Part shown: positions 23,520 through 36,179 of the stretch, piece after piece | Layout of the letters: every line of letters begins with the position of its first letter | Numbering within the stretch: position 1 is the stretch's first letter | Assembly: GCA_944470555.2 (NCBI GenBank) | Contig: OX104134.1 | Location: 103,100,701-103,164,700 of the forward strand | Direction: 5' to 3' | Origin: Heterobilharzia americana | Lineage: Eukaryota; Platyhelminthes; Trematoda; Strigeidida; Schistosomatidae | Length of the DNA stretch: 64,000 nt | The notes under the pieces: generated by a model | The model's input: only the letters and a program-made list of their open reading frames with translations | Told to the model about the DNA's origin: nothing | The model's database searches: none | Made by a program: the position numbers and the translations under genes

Positions 23520-23700
23520 TGCACCTAAATGGCCTAACGGACAATGCTTTGACGATAGGGGGGGACAGATATTGCGTATGAGTCCCAATAGGAATACCAG
23601 CATTCGCCTGGAGGCAAGTACATGCAGCCGATGAGTACGAAACACGAAAAAGTGCGCATCATGGATCCAGCTGCTAGCCATCACCAAGTAAATTATATAA
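23520..23700 (+). mobile_element. SINE-like repeat with tRNA-like head and hammerhead core, copy 2
   Basis: The A-box-like TGGCCTAACGG is at 23530-23540 and the B-box-like GCGTATGAGTCCC at 23574-23586. The hammerhead core at 23612-23678 follows in the same order as in copy 1. Between the boxes lies a run of seven G (from about 23558). The antisense frame at 23220-23687 covers this repeat and part of the Penelope fragment, and I do not regard it as a gene. Confidence 0.65.
23612..23678 (+). ncRNA. Hammerhead ribozyme core, degenerate (in SINE copy 2)
   Basis: The box CCGATGAG (23628-23635) differs from CTGATGAG by one base. GAAAA at 23646-23650 stands for GAAAC. Then TGCGCATC gives a loopless minimal stem III and a cleavage triplet ATC at 23658-23660, the same arrangement as the known schistosome hammerheads (…CGCGCGTC). 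Stem II is poor. The changed core base argues against activity. Confidence 0.55.
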
Positions 23701-26700
23701 TAATGTTCTCATTGCTTTATTCAACCTCATCAAAGGAAATAAGCATATGAATCAGTTACGGGTGCACAGCGGTGATATCGAGTTCAATTCTAACTAGTTT
23801 CTCGGTCAAACGGCTCTAGATTAGTAGCCTGCTGAGTCCATGACATGATACATCAAATATTTTTACCTTTTCTGTGTGTTGAGTAGTCATCTTTGCAACC
23901 TACTCCAGCATTCTGTACGCACTTTTGCTGTGAACTGCCCACCCTTTTTGTTTTGCAGAAGCAACCAACCAGCCAAACGGAAATGTCTTTTGCAATTAAA
24001 AGTATACACTGGCTGATGCTGTATGTATTGATGCTTGAAGTACTTATTAGATTCCAAAACTATCATCTCCAACGAATACCATCAAACAAGGTAGACTGCA
24101 ACATGTAAACATTACTTTTAGTGATAATATTATCATAAATGCAATTGCAAACGTTACGGTTAGTACTGATCAGGTTTATTATCCGCCAAAAAGAAATCAA
24201 GTTGAAAAAGTGAAACCAGATGTCATATATTCAATGTTGAGATGTGGGGATTTTAGAAGGAATTATCTTTTATTTGAACTGTAGTCAACAGTTGACTCTC
24301 AGGTTAATTAGATGAGTGAACTTGGTTGCTTACCTCGATTAGTTAGTTTTGGTGTTTCTAACTCTAAGAAATTTCACTTCTTTTAAATTTCCAAATACAC
24401 AGTCTTGATAATTTGCAAAATAACCGATTCTTCCAAACCAATGATCTGCACTGAGGGGATTTTACGCAGTCATTTTCTTTCTTACATACTTGAAAAACAA
24501 TAGAAAATTTCCTATCTCGAATTTTCCCGCATTAAGTATGTTAACCTTCTCAATACTCTGTTCATCTTTTTGTCTTTTTGTATATTCAAAGTCTCACAAG
24601 CCTGCCTGGATTATCCAATGAGTTATGGATGTGTGGTCATTAAGGATGTAGTGAAAGTGAACGTAAGAAGTCAAAAGCTTTTATGAGCTCTTTGCTTGAG
24701 TAACCTGCAAGTGTAATTTATATTAGGGAATTCAATTACAGTTCCCAGAAAGCACTAACCACCTAATGGTGCTGCAAGAATTAATTTATCTATAATTAGA
24801 TTTATTCAAACTGGACTCTCATAAATAAATAAAACTTAACTCCCCGTCAATCAAATTATTTGAATTGTGTAATCAAAAATATTTTGGGTGCTTTCATCAA
24901 AAAGAATACTGCACTATTTTTGGTCGTTACCAAGGTGGCCAATAAATCCACCACGTCGTTCTATCTTAATAATGCGGAGCAAAGATGAGTGAAACAGTAT
25001 CATTAGGTCATATCCATAAGCGGACTATATACAGAGATACGCCTGACAGAAACAGACAGATATGCTCTTCTATTTTAAGGCTACTGAAATAAAAATTTAT
25101 CCCAAAGATGAAATCAATCAGGATAAAGTACAGTATACTATCTGATTTGTTTTCAAGAAGAAAAATGTGCAGTTATACGTAATGAGTTATGCAGTTGCAA
25201 CCTCATTCGGTTAACACTGTGATGTGTTTGGAATGACTTGGCTAATGAGTATGTGAAAAATAAGAATCTTGTGATTAATAAACCAGATTAAAGGCTCATG
25301 AGTAGTTTTTACGGATAAAACAGACTACAGAGACAAGATGAATGTCTTGTCTAATGATGAGAGTATATTTCAGAAATAAATCACTAGCGGTAATGTGATA
25401 GTGAAGACATAGAGGCATCTAACCGTGTTGCTGAGAAAGATAGAAACGATGAGGGATAAGAAGATAAATTCTGAAAGAGCAAGAGTTGGAGCAGGGTAAA
25501 ACGAATCCAATATATATCGGTGGTACCTTATCAAGTCCATACAACCTAGAATATCAAGGTTTCGCTGGAAACCAAAGGTACTTTAATTCACAGAAAGAAA
25601 ACACACATTATACAGTGGTTGAGACGGAGAGAAATCTTTTTCTGCGGTTTGAAGAAGGCGAAATTTCACTATTTTCTCAGCTTACGACAGGTAATGTGAA
25701 TAAAAGTAGGCTTTACAGCTATCAGCATGATATCTTGAATGAATGAACTCAATGTTATTAGGGCAATTTCTGAAAGTATAAATGTATCAAGTAGAAGGTA
25801 ATCTTCAGTATTCAAAACACATAAAAACATGTAGTAGTTTACATATTTAATTTTGGAAGGCTGTAGATGGTTTCATAATTTTCGAATGCAACATAATTAA
25901 GTTGTTCAGATTTTTCCGATATAACACGCTTTTCGCAAGCAACCTTTTTTGATAATAGCAGACGAATATCATAATATCAATCGTCCATCCATTGAGTTAG
26001 CTTGCCATACAACTTATATTTCAATGAATAAGAAAGACCATAGGCTTATGTATAATTTGGGAAGAAAAGGATGTTACTTCCGAAATGACCCTATACATAT
26101 CACCCTATGGTTACTTTATCATCTGATTGTAATCACCACTCATATCAGCCTATGTTCCTTGTTCTCCTTACATCGTGTTGTGAAGCAAAAGCAATCGAAT
26201 AAGAAGCATATGGCAGATGTGATCAGTGTGTTGCTTTCTTCTTCTGATTATTATTATTAATGCGGCAGTAACCCTACTTTGAGAATCTGTTTCCCGTCTC
26301 TACATATATGAAAACGAAGAGGGATAGGAGGAAAATCAGCTCAGGAACTAATTTTTGCATCAAATTAGGAAGAGAGTATGAAAATTGGCGGTTTCATGAG
26401 GATGGCTGATTTAAACATTTTCTTCACAAATTCCTATCCCAAAAGTCTTTTCATTTCATACCTGGCACTACTATGTGCAACAGAAGAACCAATTATTCTG
26501 TAGCTCATGAACGCATCCTTGGGAATAATAAAGAATATCCTTTAAAACATTTGGTCTCACTAACTCAAAAATACCTTGCCATTTTATAGACATTCATAAG
26601 GTTCACCATTTTCTGACTCCGAGACAGATCGCAATCACCAATCAGGGCACATTTCTGGAAAATTCCTCTCCGAGGTAGAAAATACTAATTTAGCATCTGC

Positions 26701-29700
26701 ACCCACTGCTGAATCTTTGTTGGATGACTGATACCAAAACGTTTCTGCTACTTGAAGGCTCAGGATAACATTAGAGTGGCTAAGAACAGAAACTAGTATA
26801 GGTTGTATTCAAGCCTGTTTAAGAAACACTACATAGGTGACCAAAGATTTCTACGCACATCTTATGTGATAGGTACTAGTTTTCGAATCATTCTGAGGTG
26901 AGTTACTTCTATCTTTTTCTTTGTAATTCAATTATATATTATTCTATAGGAGCATTTTTTGCTGTTTATTGTTTATTTAACTTGTATTTTAAACAAACAA
27001 AATATCGAATTCAGTATAGGCGGAAAAATAAAATTACTGTGAATTAATTGTTAATGTGACTTAATTATTCGAAAAAATATCTAAATTTTGAGGACTTATT
27101 GTTGGAAAGAATGAATAGTATACGGTTATGTAGCACCAAAAATAAACTTCATTCATTTCAAACCTCATCAGCAATTCATGCTCAGTAGGATAGAATTTCA
27201 AACTAGCTTTTCAGTGAAATAAAATTATTTCAAGTTTAATAAATATAGGATTATCTACAATACGTCAGGCTTCAGCAAACTTCCTGCACAGCTAATTTAA
27301 ATCTTCACTTGATACTCTTAGATTCTTCAAGTGACTTGCTATGTAGATCAACTCAAAACCTAATGAGTGTTGAAAACTGCCTCATTCAAAGTCGATACTT
27401 GTATAATACCAGAAAATCTACTTTTGGAGAAAGACAAGGATATTTCAACTACATATTCACTTTGCTTTATGGTTTCTTCCCGAACCTTCCCTATGAAGAA
27501 GCTTTAATCTTCCGTGAAACCCTGAAAGTCAAACTAACTTTGGTATTTACTGGTTTTCGACCTTAGTCAGTATCGTTTCGTTCTGACTTGAATCCAGTCA
27601 CTTGGCTAGCTTAGTGTGTGGATGTTATCAAATGTTTTGACGAGAAATAGAAACTTTTTCGCAATTCAATGCAATCAGCTGATCTTCAGTTTGTTGACCA
27701 GTTAAAATGAACTTTACTGTCTAGATGTGAGGTAAATTTTTCTTCTTTGTTGTTAAATTGCGTAACTGCACCAAACTGACTGTAAACAGCTTCTGTCTCC
27801 AATGACATAAAATATTTGATACATTCACACTACTGGTTTTTAACGATGTAGTGGAAATGTTCGATGTGAAATTATATGGATGAAGTTTTAAGATGGGAAA
27901 ATCTACCGTTAACAGGTAACATGTAACATGGGAAAATGTGTACAAGTTCAGGTTGCCAAACATTTTAGAAGCAAGCAGAAAAAAGCCCATAAATCATAAA
28001 AATGTATAAACCAAACGACAACAAAGTTATGCTGAGATATACAACAAAATAGCACCAGTTTAGCTTCATCGATCGTGATCAGATGCCCAATAGCGGGTTC
28101 AGTGATCACAGGTCAGTGAAGTTGAACATATACAGGTTGACTATTTAAGAAGAATATCAAAGGGAGACTTGGTCTCCGTAGTGGCAAAATGTTATTTTAT
28201 TTTAGTTGAGTTATTAGTCGTATCACTCAGTTGAACAGTATTATTTACTGGGATACATTTCAAGCACAATAGTTGTCCACAGTACACAACTTCGAGACAT
28301 GGTTTGGATAGTTCTAATGTTCTCGCATTCATTGTGGTAAAGTTAGTAGGATTTCCATATATCTGCGACAGGTGCTAAGTTATTCCTTATTGCATGTATT
28401 AGGTGTTGATTTGATAAACGAAGAAGAAGGAAGTGAGCCTGTTGTTTGTTTAATTAAAAGAACCCAACTTCCTATAAAACTTCCATGAAAGATACGATGA
28501 ACTCATTTTCTCATGTAGCAACTTCGGGACCAACACCAAAGGCTTTACCTTACAAAATATTAATTCTTGTGGAGCAGTAACGATACCGAACTAATTACTA
28601 AGATGTTCATTCATGATTTAGACTTATATAGGCTCACCAACTCCATAAAAGTTCTAATTTTGACGGAGCTCAAGAATTTCCCAGTAAGATGATCAGTTGC
28701 CAGATGTTCTATATTTACTTAACGAAGCTGTTACCTGATTATGGTTTAAAAGGGTGTCAAAATACACAGTTAGATATTGAAGTAATATTTATTAACCTTG
28801 AGCCATGGACTGCATACATATATGTCAACCTGACATCCGTGAAGGCTGGATTAACAGAAATGGATGAGAAAGACTAATTGTATTCCGTGCAGTTTTTGAG
28901 CTCTGACTAGCTCTGACTAGAACCTTTGCAACAAAATTTAGAAGTGCGAGTGGATTGTTGCGAGTATTAAACAGGAATTAATAGTAATCTAAGCGAATTC
29001 AAAATCAAATAGTTTTTTTATGTCTTTGATTTACTTTCGCAAAATTCTAGTACATGAATTCATGAACGATTCAATGGTCAATCCACCCTTTCGTAATACT
29101 AGACAATATGTTATTAATAGAAACCGTTAGGAACCATATAAAGTCTTGTAGGGTCCAGATGACTAAATAATGACATCCATGGCTGAGATGCTAGGGGATT
29201 AAGGCTCAAGTACTTTCGAAAACATCTGATCCCATAAAAGCGGCGACACAGTTGGACACCAATAGGGTTAGCAAAGTAAACTTGCCTTACTGTGACTTTA
29301 AATGGTCATGTTAGGTTTAAAACAGGTCAACAAAAAGAACTGACCATCAAATCACTTCAAACTCCATCAAAATCATCAGATAATATGGATTATTATTCAT
29401 TAAAGCAAAGTAAAAAGTACCCCATCATTTTTTCGTCCCACATTAAGTCATCTTGATCTATGAAGATAATGCAACCCAAAGTATAGTCATATCTAAGCCT
29501 CAGGCTTACAAAAGCTATTGCTATGAAACAAAGGATTTAAGCATTGGTTAAATTTAAATAAGTTTTTGACCATTTGAGATCTTAAAAGTTTTCTTTTATC
29601 CCCACCCATGTTAATCGCACACATCATCCTTTTAACTCTAACCATCTTTTCTATGAAATAAGCCTACTGTTTAAGGCCAGGTTCTCTGAAGCTAACCAAA

Positions 29701-31910
29701 AACTTACCGACTAATTCTGCTTACTCGCTTTGTAAATATACTTGTGTTCGGTTCACTGTGAACTTGAAATTATTTGATTGATTGCATTTTGATGGTGAAA
29801 CTGTCTGATATGTTGTTTGCAAAACTAAAGTATAAAGGAGGAATGTTACATTATCTTCAGAATCACTTATTGGTTAGGCAGGTTCAGTCAAGTCATCTAA
29901 TAGTCAGCTTGAGACAAAGTATTCCTGGTCAAATAGAACTTATCCTGCTCGACGATACTTAAGTTCAAGAGTTTAAAAGCCTCAAGCTTCCATAGTAGAT
30001 ATCGCTTTCCTCTTACAAAAGTGCAGCAAGCATAACTGGATTTAGCTTTCACTATTGCGATTTGTCTTCAAAACTTTTCTATCAAAATGCTAACGTTTGA
30101 AATTGGTCAGATTGTTCGTCGAAGTAAATCGTATCTAATTTAGGTACACTACTGTTATTTAAGATTGCAGGTAGGTAATCATCGAGATCCGATTTAAGTC
30201 TCTATTTGCACTGTGTACTCAAAAATGCTAGACAATGTGCTGACCCTGTGAATCCTGAGATGAGTATCAAACTATTTAGAGATGTTACCGAAAAGGGTTT
30301 TATCAGTATTTTCCTAAGCAACTGCTTCCGATTCTTCTTCAGTATGCATTACCCAAAATGTATTCTTTAATTATAACTTTATAGCTAACTTCTCATTTGT
30401 CAACTATCATTACCAAAACATGAATCACCCAAACACTTATAACAAATGTTCTCAACACCAACTTCACCATCACTTTCAGCGAAAATAACTTTAGAGATTT
30501 CAATGTTGTCATCTCCAGGTATATTTTTCTCTTGACATTTTGGTTTGTGTCATGTGTTATTGCTCTAAAGATAGTTTATCATTCCTAAACCAGTATACAT
30601 TATTAGTAAGAATCCAACCATTCACGATATCAGAAACATAATGTGAACAGGAGTTTGAAAAGTAAAGTATTCACATGAATAAGCGCTAACTGAAGTAAGG
30701 AACTACTTGTTTGACAGATAGGCAGCGACCTGAATTTTTAACATTAAAAAAATTGAGAAATGAAAAAACCATTTTTCCGTCAGTGGTTTAAAATATTCTT
30801 AAGGCAAGGTAATCACAAACTACTGATAAATGAGTATTTACGAAAATTTATTACAATGAGTAAGATAAAGTAACACAAATCGAAAAAATCTTATGTAACG
30901 AATAAGTATTAGGTGATATCAAGGCTGGCAATTCTGAAATAAACTGAAACGCATTGATTGCAATCCTGCGTAAAGTACTAATGAATACAAATGAAACTTC
31001 ACCATGTTACCCCTTCCCGTAGCAGACTGGAAAGTGATCAGTAAATCTACGCGCTTAAGGAAGTTAATGAAGATGAAGATTTTATGAATATTTTTATCAG
31101 ATTTAAATGCAATGAAGATAAATAAGAAAAGAAGAATTAATTTATTACCAAAATCAGTAGTATACATACTTAGTTGGTTGCTGTTTTTATCTTTATTTTG
31201 AAAAGCTGAATTGAAAATAAACTGAAATTAGAAGAAGAATGATAAATTTATCAGATGATGAATCTTTCTGTTTACTCCTTATGCTTTCATTAAAAAAATT
31301 TTCCGATATACATTTATAGATAAAATAAATGTACTCATTACTGGATAGAGAAACTGACTGGTGATTCATCCAATGTCGTATGAAAATTCTTCACAGTATA
31401 TATTTTCAAAATAAAGTGATTGTGTACAATATCGATATACTGAAAAATATTATTGTCTAATTTACAGTCCAGATGGTTTTCTTTTCTATTTCTATGCATT
31501 ATTTTTAAGTATCACTGAATTCTGTGAGATCACATAATTCTTGATAAGTTCATATTGTGACTAGAGGTTATAGCATGACAGAATCATGACTATAGCTCCA
31601 TGATAATAACAGATGTTTCTAAGTCATTTTGTTTCTCCAAGTCTGAACCAGGATGATTTAAGACTGATGTAGATAGAATATCTTATCAATCTCTATGAAA
31701 TGAAAAGAACAGTACTTCTAGTAATTATTGCGAAGTTTGAAATTCAATCTGTTAAGAAGTCAATGCAGAAAAAGGAGTTATGGAAAAACGTTTTAACTGA
31801 TTACAAATTGGTTAGCAGCAAACACTGTTTATACTGCGAAGCATTTATTCCACAAACCTCAATCTTCAATCTATATAATTCGGCTTCATAAATCATCAGA
31901 TCCCGTGGTT
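23701..31910. other. 8.2 kb without a supported gene, up to the assembly gap
   Basis: AT-rich with frequent stops. Frames such as 25486-25746 and 27309-27566 show no domain and poor splice context. A perfect 10-bp tandem duplication (CTCTGACTAG) sits at 28901-28920. A weak B-box-like GAGTTCAATTCTAAC near 23780 hints at one more eroded SINE but is not enough to call. Confidence 0.55.
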
Positions 31911-32410
31911 NNNNNNNNNNNNNNNNNNNNNNNNNNNNNNNNNNNNNNNNNNNNNNNNNNNNNNNNNNNNNNNNNNNNNNNNNNNNNNNNNNNNNNNNNN
32001 NNNNNNNNNNNNNNNNNNNNNNNNNNNNNNNNNNNNNNNNNNNNNNNNNNNNNNNNNNNNNNNNNNNNNNNNNNNNNNNNNNNNNNNNNNNNNNNNNNNN
32101 NNNNNNNNNNNNNNNNNNNNNNNNNNNNNNNNNNNNNNNNNNNNNNNNNNNNNNNNNNNNNNNNNNNNNNNNNNNNNNNNNNNNNNNNNNNNNNNNNNNN
32201 NNNNNNNNNNNNNNNNNNNNNNNNNNNNNNNNNNNNNNNNNNNNNNNNNNNNNNNNNNNNNNNNNNNNNNNNNNNNNNNNNNNNNNNNNNNNNNNNNNNN
32301 NNNNNNNNNNNNNNNNNNNNNNNNNNNNNNNNNNNNNNNNNNNNNNNNNNNNNNNNNNNNNNNNNNNNNNNNNNNNNNNNNNNNNNNNNNNNNNNNNNNN
32401 NNNNNNNNNN
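31911..32410. other. Assembly gap, exactly 500 N
   Basis: A round run of N. The sequence on its right edge is inside LINE copy H at a point about 1.97 kb from the family's 5' end, so either H is 5'-truncated within the gap or the real gap is longer than 500 bases. Confidence 0.99.
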
Positions 32411-32659
32411 GCACTGGATTCAAAACTACAACCGGAACAGGCAGGCTTCGGGAAATACAAATCATGTGCTGACCGAATTGTAACGATACACTACGCAACA
32501 TCATAGAAGAGAGTATAGAATCGCAGTCAACTCAACTCTACCTCAACTTCATCGGCTTTAAGAAGGCCGTCCTTCGACAGCGTGACCGAGAAGTAATTTG
32601 GAAACTGCTTCATTACTACGGAGTACCGCAAACCTTTATCCGCCTTATTCAACAACTAT

Positions 32660-33689
32660 ATGAAGATGCCACATACCAGCCAAGTAATTCACAATGGGAA
32701 GCTCAGTGATGCTTTTGAAGTGAAGACAGGAGTGAAACAAGGTTGCCTACTATCCCCAATTATATTCCTGATTGTGGTCGACTGGATCATGCAGCAAACA
32801 GTGAGCAGCGAGAAGAGAGGGATACGCTGGACTGGGGGAAAGAACCTAGAAGACTTGGATTTCGCCAATGACTTGTGTCTGATGTCACACAAACTTGAAG
32901 ATCTACAGTCGAAAACTATCAAGTTGATAAATGAGGAAGAGCAGCGAAGACGGGACTTCAGGTGAATATAGAGAAGACAGAGGTGATGAAGATAGCCAAC
33001 CAACAACAACAGCAACAACAACAAACTGCAATCACCATGAATAGGAGAAACGTAAAGGAAGTAACCTCCTTCACGTATCTAGGAAGCACTGTTCCAACTA
33101 CAGGTGGCGCAGACGAGGACGTCAAAGTCAGAATCAGAAAAGCAAGATAGGCGTTCATTTGCCTGAAACCAGTGTGGAGATCTTCTGCAATGCACTCAGC
33201 ATGAAGCGTGAACAGGATCCGGATTTTCAACACCAACGTCAAATCAGTGCTTCTGTATGGTTCAGAGACTTGGCGCGTTACGAAAGGGACTTCCAATAAA
33301 CTACAGACATTCATCAACAACTGCTTACGCTCGCTACTGAAGATTACATGGCCAGAATGATAAGAATAAGCAACAAGGAACTCTGGGAACGAACCAACGA
33401 AGCAAGAAGCTATCGCTCAACAAATATGCATTGGAAGGAAGTGGAGATGGATTGGGCACACACTGAGAAGGCCGACTGAGGACATCACGCGTCAGGCCAG
33501 TTGCTCGAGTGGAATCCCCATGGGAAGCGACGAGTTGGACGTCCGAGGGTGACAAGGAGGAGATCGTGCGAGGAGGAAATGAGAGCTTCTGTGCTGTCAT
33601 GGAGCCAGGTTGAAAAGATTTCACAGAACGGAGGTCACTGGAGACGTGCCGCTGAAGCCCTATGTTCCATTAGGAACCCAAGGGACTAA
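32660..33689 (+). pseudogene. LINE reverse transcriptase C-terminal half, frameshifted, FADD changed to FAND
   Basis: Pieces in three frames cover VIHNGKLSDAFEVKTGVKQGCLLSP, the active-site region with FAND, the TYLGSTV segment (32962-33150), and the basic tail HGKRRVGRPRVTRRR (33501-33689) that ends at the first TAA of the tail. At the linker before the tail this copy has five extra bases relative to copy A, where copy B has four. Confidence 0.88.
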
Positions 33690-33702
33690 TAATAATAATA
33701 AT
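33687..33702 (+). repeat. (TAA)n tail of LINE copy H
   Basis: Five TAA units directly after the last codon. Confidence 0.9.
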
Positions 33703-34807
33703 CTTATCCCTCAATAAGAGTAAGAGTTTTTCAAACATTTAAATATTAGCTTGGTTTGTCTATATATAAAGAATTATTACTTACAAAGGTGGTGACTGTA
33801 TCATATCCTGCGATCCTTTAGGGATTTATTACAAAACATCGTTCTTGAATAAGCCGTTGCGTTTTAAGATTTAAATATAAACTTCCGCTGTTTACAACCA
33901 ATATTATACATATTTGTCCGTCTTATACCATATATATATATATATATAAATTCAGCCAGTAAAGCTATTAGCTGAAATCATTAAATTGGATGAAGATATT
34001 AGATACCAAACCAAGTAAAACCAGACGGAATGGAATTTAAAAGTAGTTCAAATATTAGAATGGATAAAAAGTAGCTTGCGTTATTCAATGTGAAAGAATG
34101 TTTTTCTTTACTGTCTGATGGTAATAAAAACACCTTAGACATTTTCTGTGATAAACAGAATTTATTAAATTTGTTTCTGTGCATTACAAATCATCTATAT
34201 TACAATAATCCATTGCACTACTTTCTAGATGTGACTGAACATATTCTTCAGATAATGCAAGTATTGGTGGTTAATTTACACTGAAGCCCAACAGATATAA
34301 AAAATTTTTTGATCAGTCATCAAGGATGCTCATGTTTTGACGGCAGTGAAGTTGATAAATTGCACCGGTTAGTTTGTTCGCAAAATCTCATGCTGTCATT
34401 GACTTTGAAACTGAGTATCATCAGTGAATGTTATCCAATCTTCAAAAGTCTTTTTCGTAGTACTGTGCTGATTTCGTTCTGTTTTCTTTGTTTCTTTCGC
34501 AAAAGTGACAGTTGCTCACTCTCTCTAACATTTTTCTAGTGGTTTTATGCGTAAATTTCTGGTAGCACTGTTTAATTCAGTACAACCATCAACCAATCAT
34601 TCACTGCTTAAAATGACATAACAACTTGATATATTTTTCACTGCAAATCAGACGTTGTGTAATAAATTAGTTATCATTTGGTCCCATCGTTTCGTGATGA
34701 ATGCTACTTCCATTTGTTCACCATAATAAACCGAACTGACTGGTCTGTGTTGGGATACGAATTCCATAAAGAGAGGCCTTAATCTTCATTTCTACTTAAA
34801 TCACTTC
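33703..34807. other. 1.1 kb without a supported gene
   Basis: AT-rich, with a (TA)9 run at 33931-33948. The frames at 34090-34284 and 34309-34539 look accidental. Confidence 0.55.
33931..33948 (+). repeat. (TA)9 microsatellite
   Basis: Perfect TA dinucleotide run. Confidence 0.95.
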
Positions 34808-34893
34808 ACAGTGGTTGGTAATGGAATACAAGACGCGCGTTTTGGCCTATTTGAAACTTGTCAGTTCTACGTACCTTCATCTTAGTGAGCCAC
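34808..34893 (+). repeat. Dispersed repeat, member 1 (partner at 49023-49109)
   Basis: Both members share, in the same order and spacing, ACAGT.., TAATGGA/CAATGGA, GACGCGCGTTTTGGCCTATT/GACGTGCATTTTGTCCTATT, GTACCTTCAT/GTACCTGACT and AGTGAGCCAC/AGTGAATGAC. The region is less AT-rich than its surroundings. Upstream, GGGATACGAATTCCAT near 34750 is B-box-like, so a tRNA-derived repeat is possible. I cannot name the family. Confidence 0.55.
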
Positions 34894-36179
34894 TAATGGG
34901 GCAGGTGGTAAGTCTGAATACTAAACATATAATTATTTCATATGCTTCGATAATTTAACTTACATGAAATTATGCTAATAATACTGAATCACCCTAGACA
35001 AAGCTGCAGCTTTCCTTATCTAGTCGCTTAAAATATACTTTACAAATGTCCAAAAATGTTTATGATAAAGTTTCTGGACGAATTTTAAAATAAAATGCTT
35101 GCCAGTTTTCACACAAAGTTCCCAAACACTTGGAAACAACATCCTAAATAATAGATATCTGAAAGCACTAATTGTAAAATTATTTGTGCAATACGCCTTT
35201 CTCTACTCATTGTTTTTAGTGTCATACTGTCCCACAGTTAATTAGTCACCTTCGATTTCACCTTGTACGCTTATCGTGTGTTTCCTATACTTGTGCACGT
35301 CTTTTTTTTATTATTTTATAGTTTTTGTAAAACGTTTAGATGAGCGAAGTTTCAACAACTCAAATCATAAAGAAAAAAAGGTGGGCTAGTGAATGGAATT
35401 TTCTCATTCGAAAACAATGTTTTCTAAAACTATACAAAAAGTGTATCATTAGCATAATGTTCCACTCAGTTTCTACAGACAAAAAAAGGCAGTATAATAA
35501 TAAAGCAAAAGAAGATGAAAGTAATCAAATTATGAAATTTGACATGGCGAAAATCGTTTCTAGATGTACAGTAGCATAGTAAATAGTTCCCTTGATAAAG
35601 GCGAGGATGGTGGATGATGACCGAAAACAAAATGGTTATGTGGATCTAAGGTGACAATGAAGGTGATGACAGTCAGCTAATTAATTATGAGCAATAAAAA
35701 GCAAAAGGGGCTAATAGGAGGAAGGTAGAATTAGATACTAAAGTCTTCTGAACATAGAGATTTGGCTGAAATTCATGAACTGCTAGTTGTTCAGTCATGT
35801 AAAAGCTTCTAGATCACACGCCCTCCTAACTGTTGTTTTAGTTTTACAGATAATCTAGAAGGTAGACTGTGACGAAACTAAGTGCTAGAAATCAACTTTT
35901 GGTTAAGAACTGAACTAGCGATTTATTTTTATTCTGCTCTTGATAACTATTCAAGGAGTTGCTTTGATATATGTTTGGAAAGTGCTTACTTTGTGCAGCC
36001 ATTACAAGTGGCTTTAAAGAAGCATGTAGACCTCTGAATATTCATTTAGGTAACTCAAGGCAGTAGTTTATCTTTCTCACTTTAAGGAAGTATTTGCTGA
36101 CTGGAGAGGGTGATCTGCTGTTTAAAAGAAAACAAAGTCATTTCCTCAGTAATATCAACCCTAAAATCAACGTTAAACG
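34894..36179. other. 1.3 kb without a supported gene
   Basis: AT-rich. The frame at 35340-35579 begins after a T-rich stretch but has no recognisable domain, so I leave it out. Confidence 0.5.

Larger units (their letters stand above)
32411..33702 (+). mobile_element. RTE-like LINE, copy H (left end in the gap)
   Basis: This copy enters at ALDSKL.PEQAGF and runs to a short (TAA)n tail at 33687-33702. It is intermediate in age: long similar segments with several indels, for example at 32490-32580 and 33180-33210. The active site reads FAND (32861-32872), so the first catalytic aspartate is replaced by asparagine. The poly-Gln-coding CAA/CAG tract (33001-33024) is longer than in copy B and lacks the histidines. 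The frame is broken, so no functional protein is expected. Confidence 0.93.

Noticed and set aside
23220..23687. 155-codon minus-strand frame
   Set aside because: It runs antisense across the Penelope 3' end and a hammerhead SINE and shows no domain. Chance opening over repeats explains it.
23750..23850. Possible fifth hammerhead SINE (GAGTTCAATTCTAAC, then CTGCTGAGTCC)
   Set aside because: Only two short box-like bits and no GAAAC box or tail segment.
25486..25746. 86-codon frame ending near a GTAATG donor-like site, possibly an exon
   Set aside because: The upstream acceptor lacks a pyrimidine tract, and no family or conserved pattern is recognised.
27150..27185. CTGATGAGG..GAAAT on the minus strand, hammerhead-like
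   Set aside because: No room for stem II and no stem I or III pairing, so a chance match.
31801..32504. Frames of about 190-220 codons around 32 kb
   Set aside because: They are open only because the 500 N have no stops.
35340..35579. 79-codon frame after a T-rich stretch
   Set aside because: Lys-rich, no domain, no downstream donor or poly(A) context that I trust.
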